Both the position numbers and the translations under genes were made by a program. From positions 1 to 33,151 of the forward strand of contig NZ_VJYK02000017.1 of the NCBI RefSeq assembly GCF_007097205.2: DNA of 33,151 nt, in the 5' to 3' direction. Source of the DNA: Streptomyces alkaliterrae (lineage in GTDB: Bacteria; Actinomycetota; Actinomycetes; Streptomycetales; Streptomycetaceae). Positions 32,786-33,151 of the stretch are shown piece after piece (positions within the stretch are counted from its first letter, which is position 1; every line of letters begins with the position of its first letter). The notes below the pieces were generated by a model that worked only from the letters and a program-made list of their open reading frames with translations, was not told the origin of the DNA and ran no database searches.

Positions 32786-33034
32786 GTGCCGCCCCCTGCC
32801 CAGGAAGCGCTCGGCACCAGGACGAAGAAGGACACCGTCAACCGCGCCCTGCGGGAGGTCAGTGACCGGGGCAGACGCCACGAGGCACGTATGGCGGCAG
32901 AACGCCTCGCCGCCGACGCCCTGGACCTCGACCCTCTGGCGGACAAACCTCCTGCAGCCGGCGTGCGTGGCGACCGCGTCACTGAACCGCTGGATCGCGG
33001 GCAGCCGCCCCCTCCCGGACCGCCGTCACCGTGA
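32786..33034 (+). pseudogene. vapB: VapB-family antitoxin remnant
   Basis: The frame from a GTG at 32786 contains ALGTRTKKDTVNRALREVSD, then RGRRHEARMAAERLAADALD, the ribbon-helix-helix core and toxin-wrapping start of VapB-type antitoxins. The usual N-terminal strand (an I-D-I-D-D-E-type start) is missing and replaced by unrelated MPPPAQE. The C-terminus runs into Pro-rich sequence. There is no VapC PIN-domain gene next to it. I treat it as a truncated relic, although a short functional protein cannot be excluded. Confidence 0.55.
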
Positions 33035-33054
33035 ACCTCGGCGGCGGCTTCGGT

Positions 33055-33151
33055 CACTCCGGTCGCACCACGCCGCCGGGGTGGCTGGTGGCCGTGAGGC
33101 GGGGGTGTGGCCGGAGGCTGAGGTGGAGGCCGGCGGCGGCTTGTTCGGGGG
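33055..33151 (-). CDS. C-terminal end of an unknown gene (partial)
   Basis: On the minus strand 32 codons stay open to the window edge, ending AAGLHLSLRPHPRLTATSHP and then GGVVRPE with a TGA at 33055-33057. The composition fits a real Streptomyces C-terminus, but the piece is too short for a family. It would converge on the VapB remnant. Confidence 0.35.

Overview
The window is high-GC actinobacterial DNA with strong third-position GC bias, frequent GTG starts and a DasR-type chitinase promoter. These point to Streptomyces or a close relative. No tRNA, rRNA or CRISPR array was found.

Layout. (1) Positions 1-15.4 kb look like ordinary chromosome: a partial zinc-ribbon protein, a secreted GH18 chitinase with a DasR-like operator, a secreted trypsin-like protease, and a divergent cluster (ridA-like, IclR regulator, KDG-kinase-like, PLP deaminase, D-aminoacylase-like). 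These are followed by a hemolysin-III membrane protein, GTP-dependent PEP carboxykinase, a small Fur-box-associated gene, an AlaA-type aminotransferase and the body of a DUF255 thioredoxin-domain gene. (2) Positions 15.4-27.5 kb are a genomic island inserted exactly at the CHWCH codons of the DUF255 gene and flanked by a 12-bp direct repeat. It carries a Gabija-like pair (OLD nuclease plus UvrD helicase), a full-length BREX-2 PglX-like methyltransferase with Glu in place of the catalytic Asn/Asp of motif IV, a divergent AAA ATPase plus TOPRIM (DUF4276-like) pair, and an IS-end-bounded segment holding a nitroreductase gene and a broken IS5-family transposase. No integrase is visible. (3) Positions 27.5-33.1 kb hold the stranded, decayed 5' end of the DUF255 gene, a large AfsR/SARP-type regulator, two overlapping imine-reductase genes with SARP-style 11-bp-period repeats upstream, a VapB remnant, and the edge of another gene.

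How the genes fit together. The 3.3-8.6 kb cluster reads as a route from an N-acetylated amino-sugar acid to 2-keto-3-deoxygluconate 6-phosphate: deacetylase, deaminase, RidA-type imine hydrolase, KDG kinase, and an IclR (KdgR-like) regulator. Its position beside a DasR-boxed chitinase suggests catabolism of oxidised chitin. The island is a defence island. The PglX-like gene and the divergent ATPase-TOPRIM operon share one intergenic promoter region and may be one undescribed three-gene system. The DUF255 gene is split three ways: an intact-looking replacement 5' end lies next to the body but is separated from it by 16 nt with an in-frame stop, and the original 5' end is 12 kb away. The SARP and the imine reductases look like a small regulated secondary-metabolism unit.

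All family calls come from reading motifs by eye. No database search was possible.
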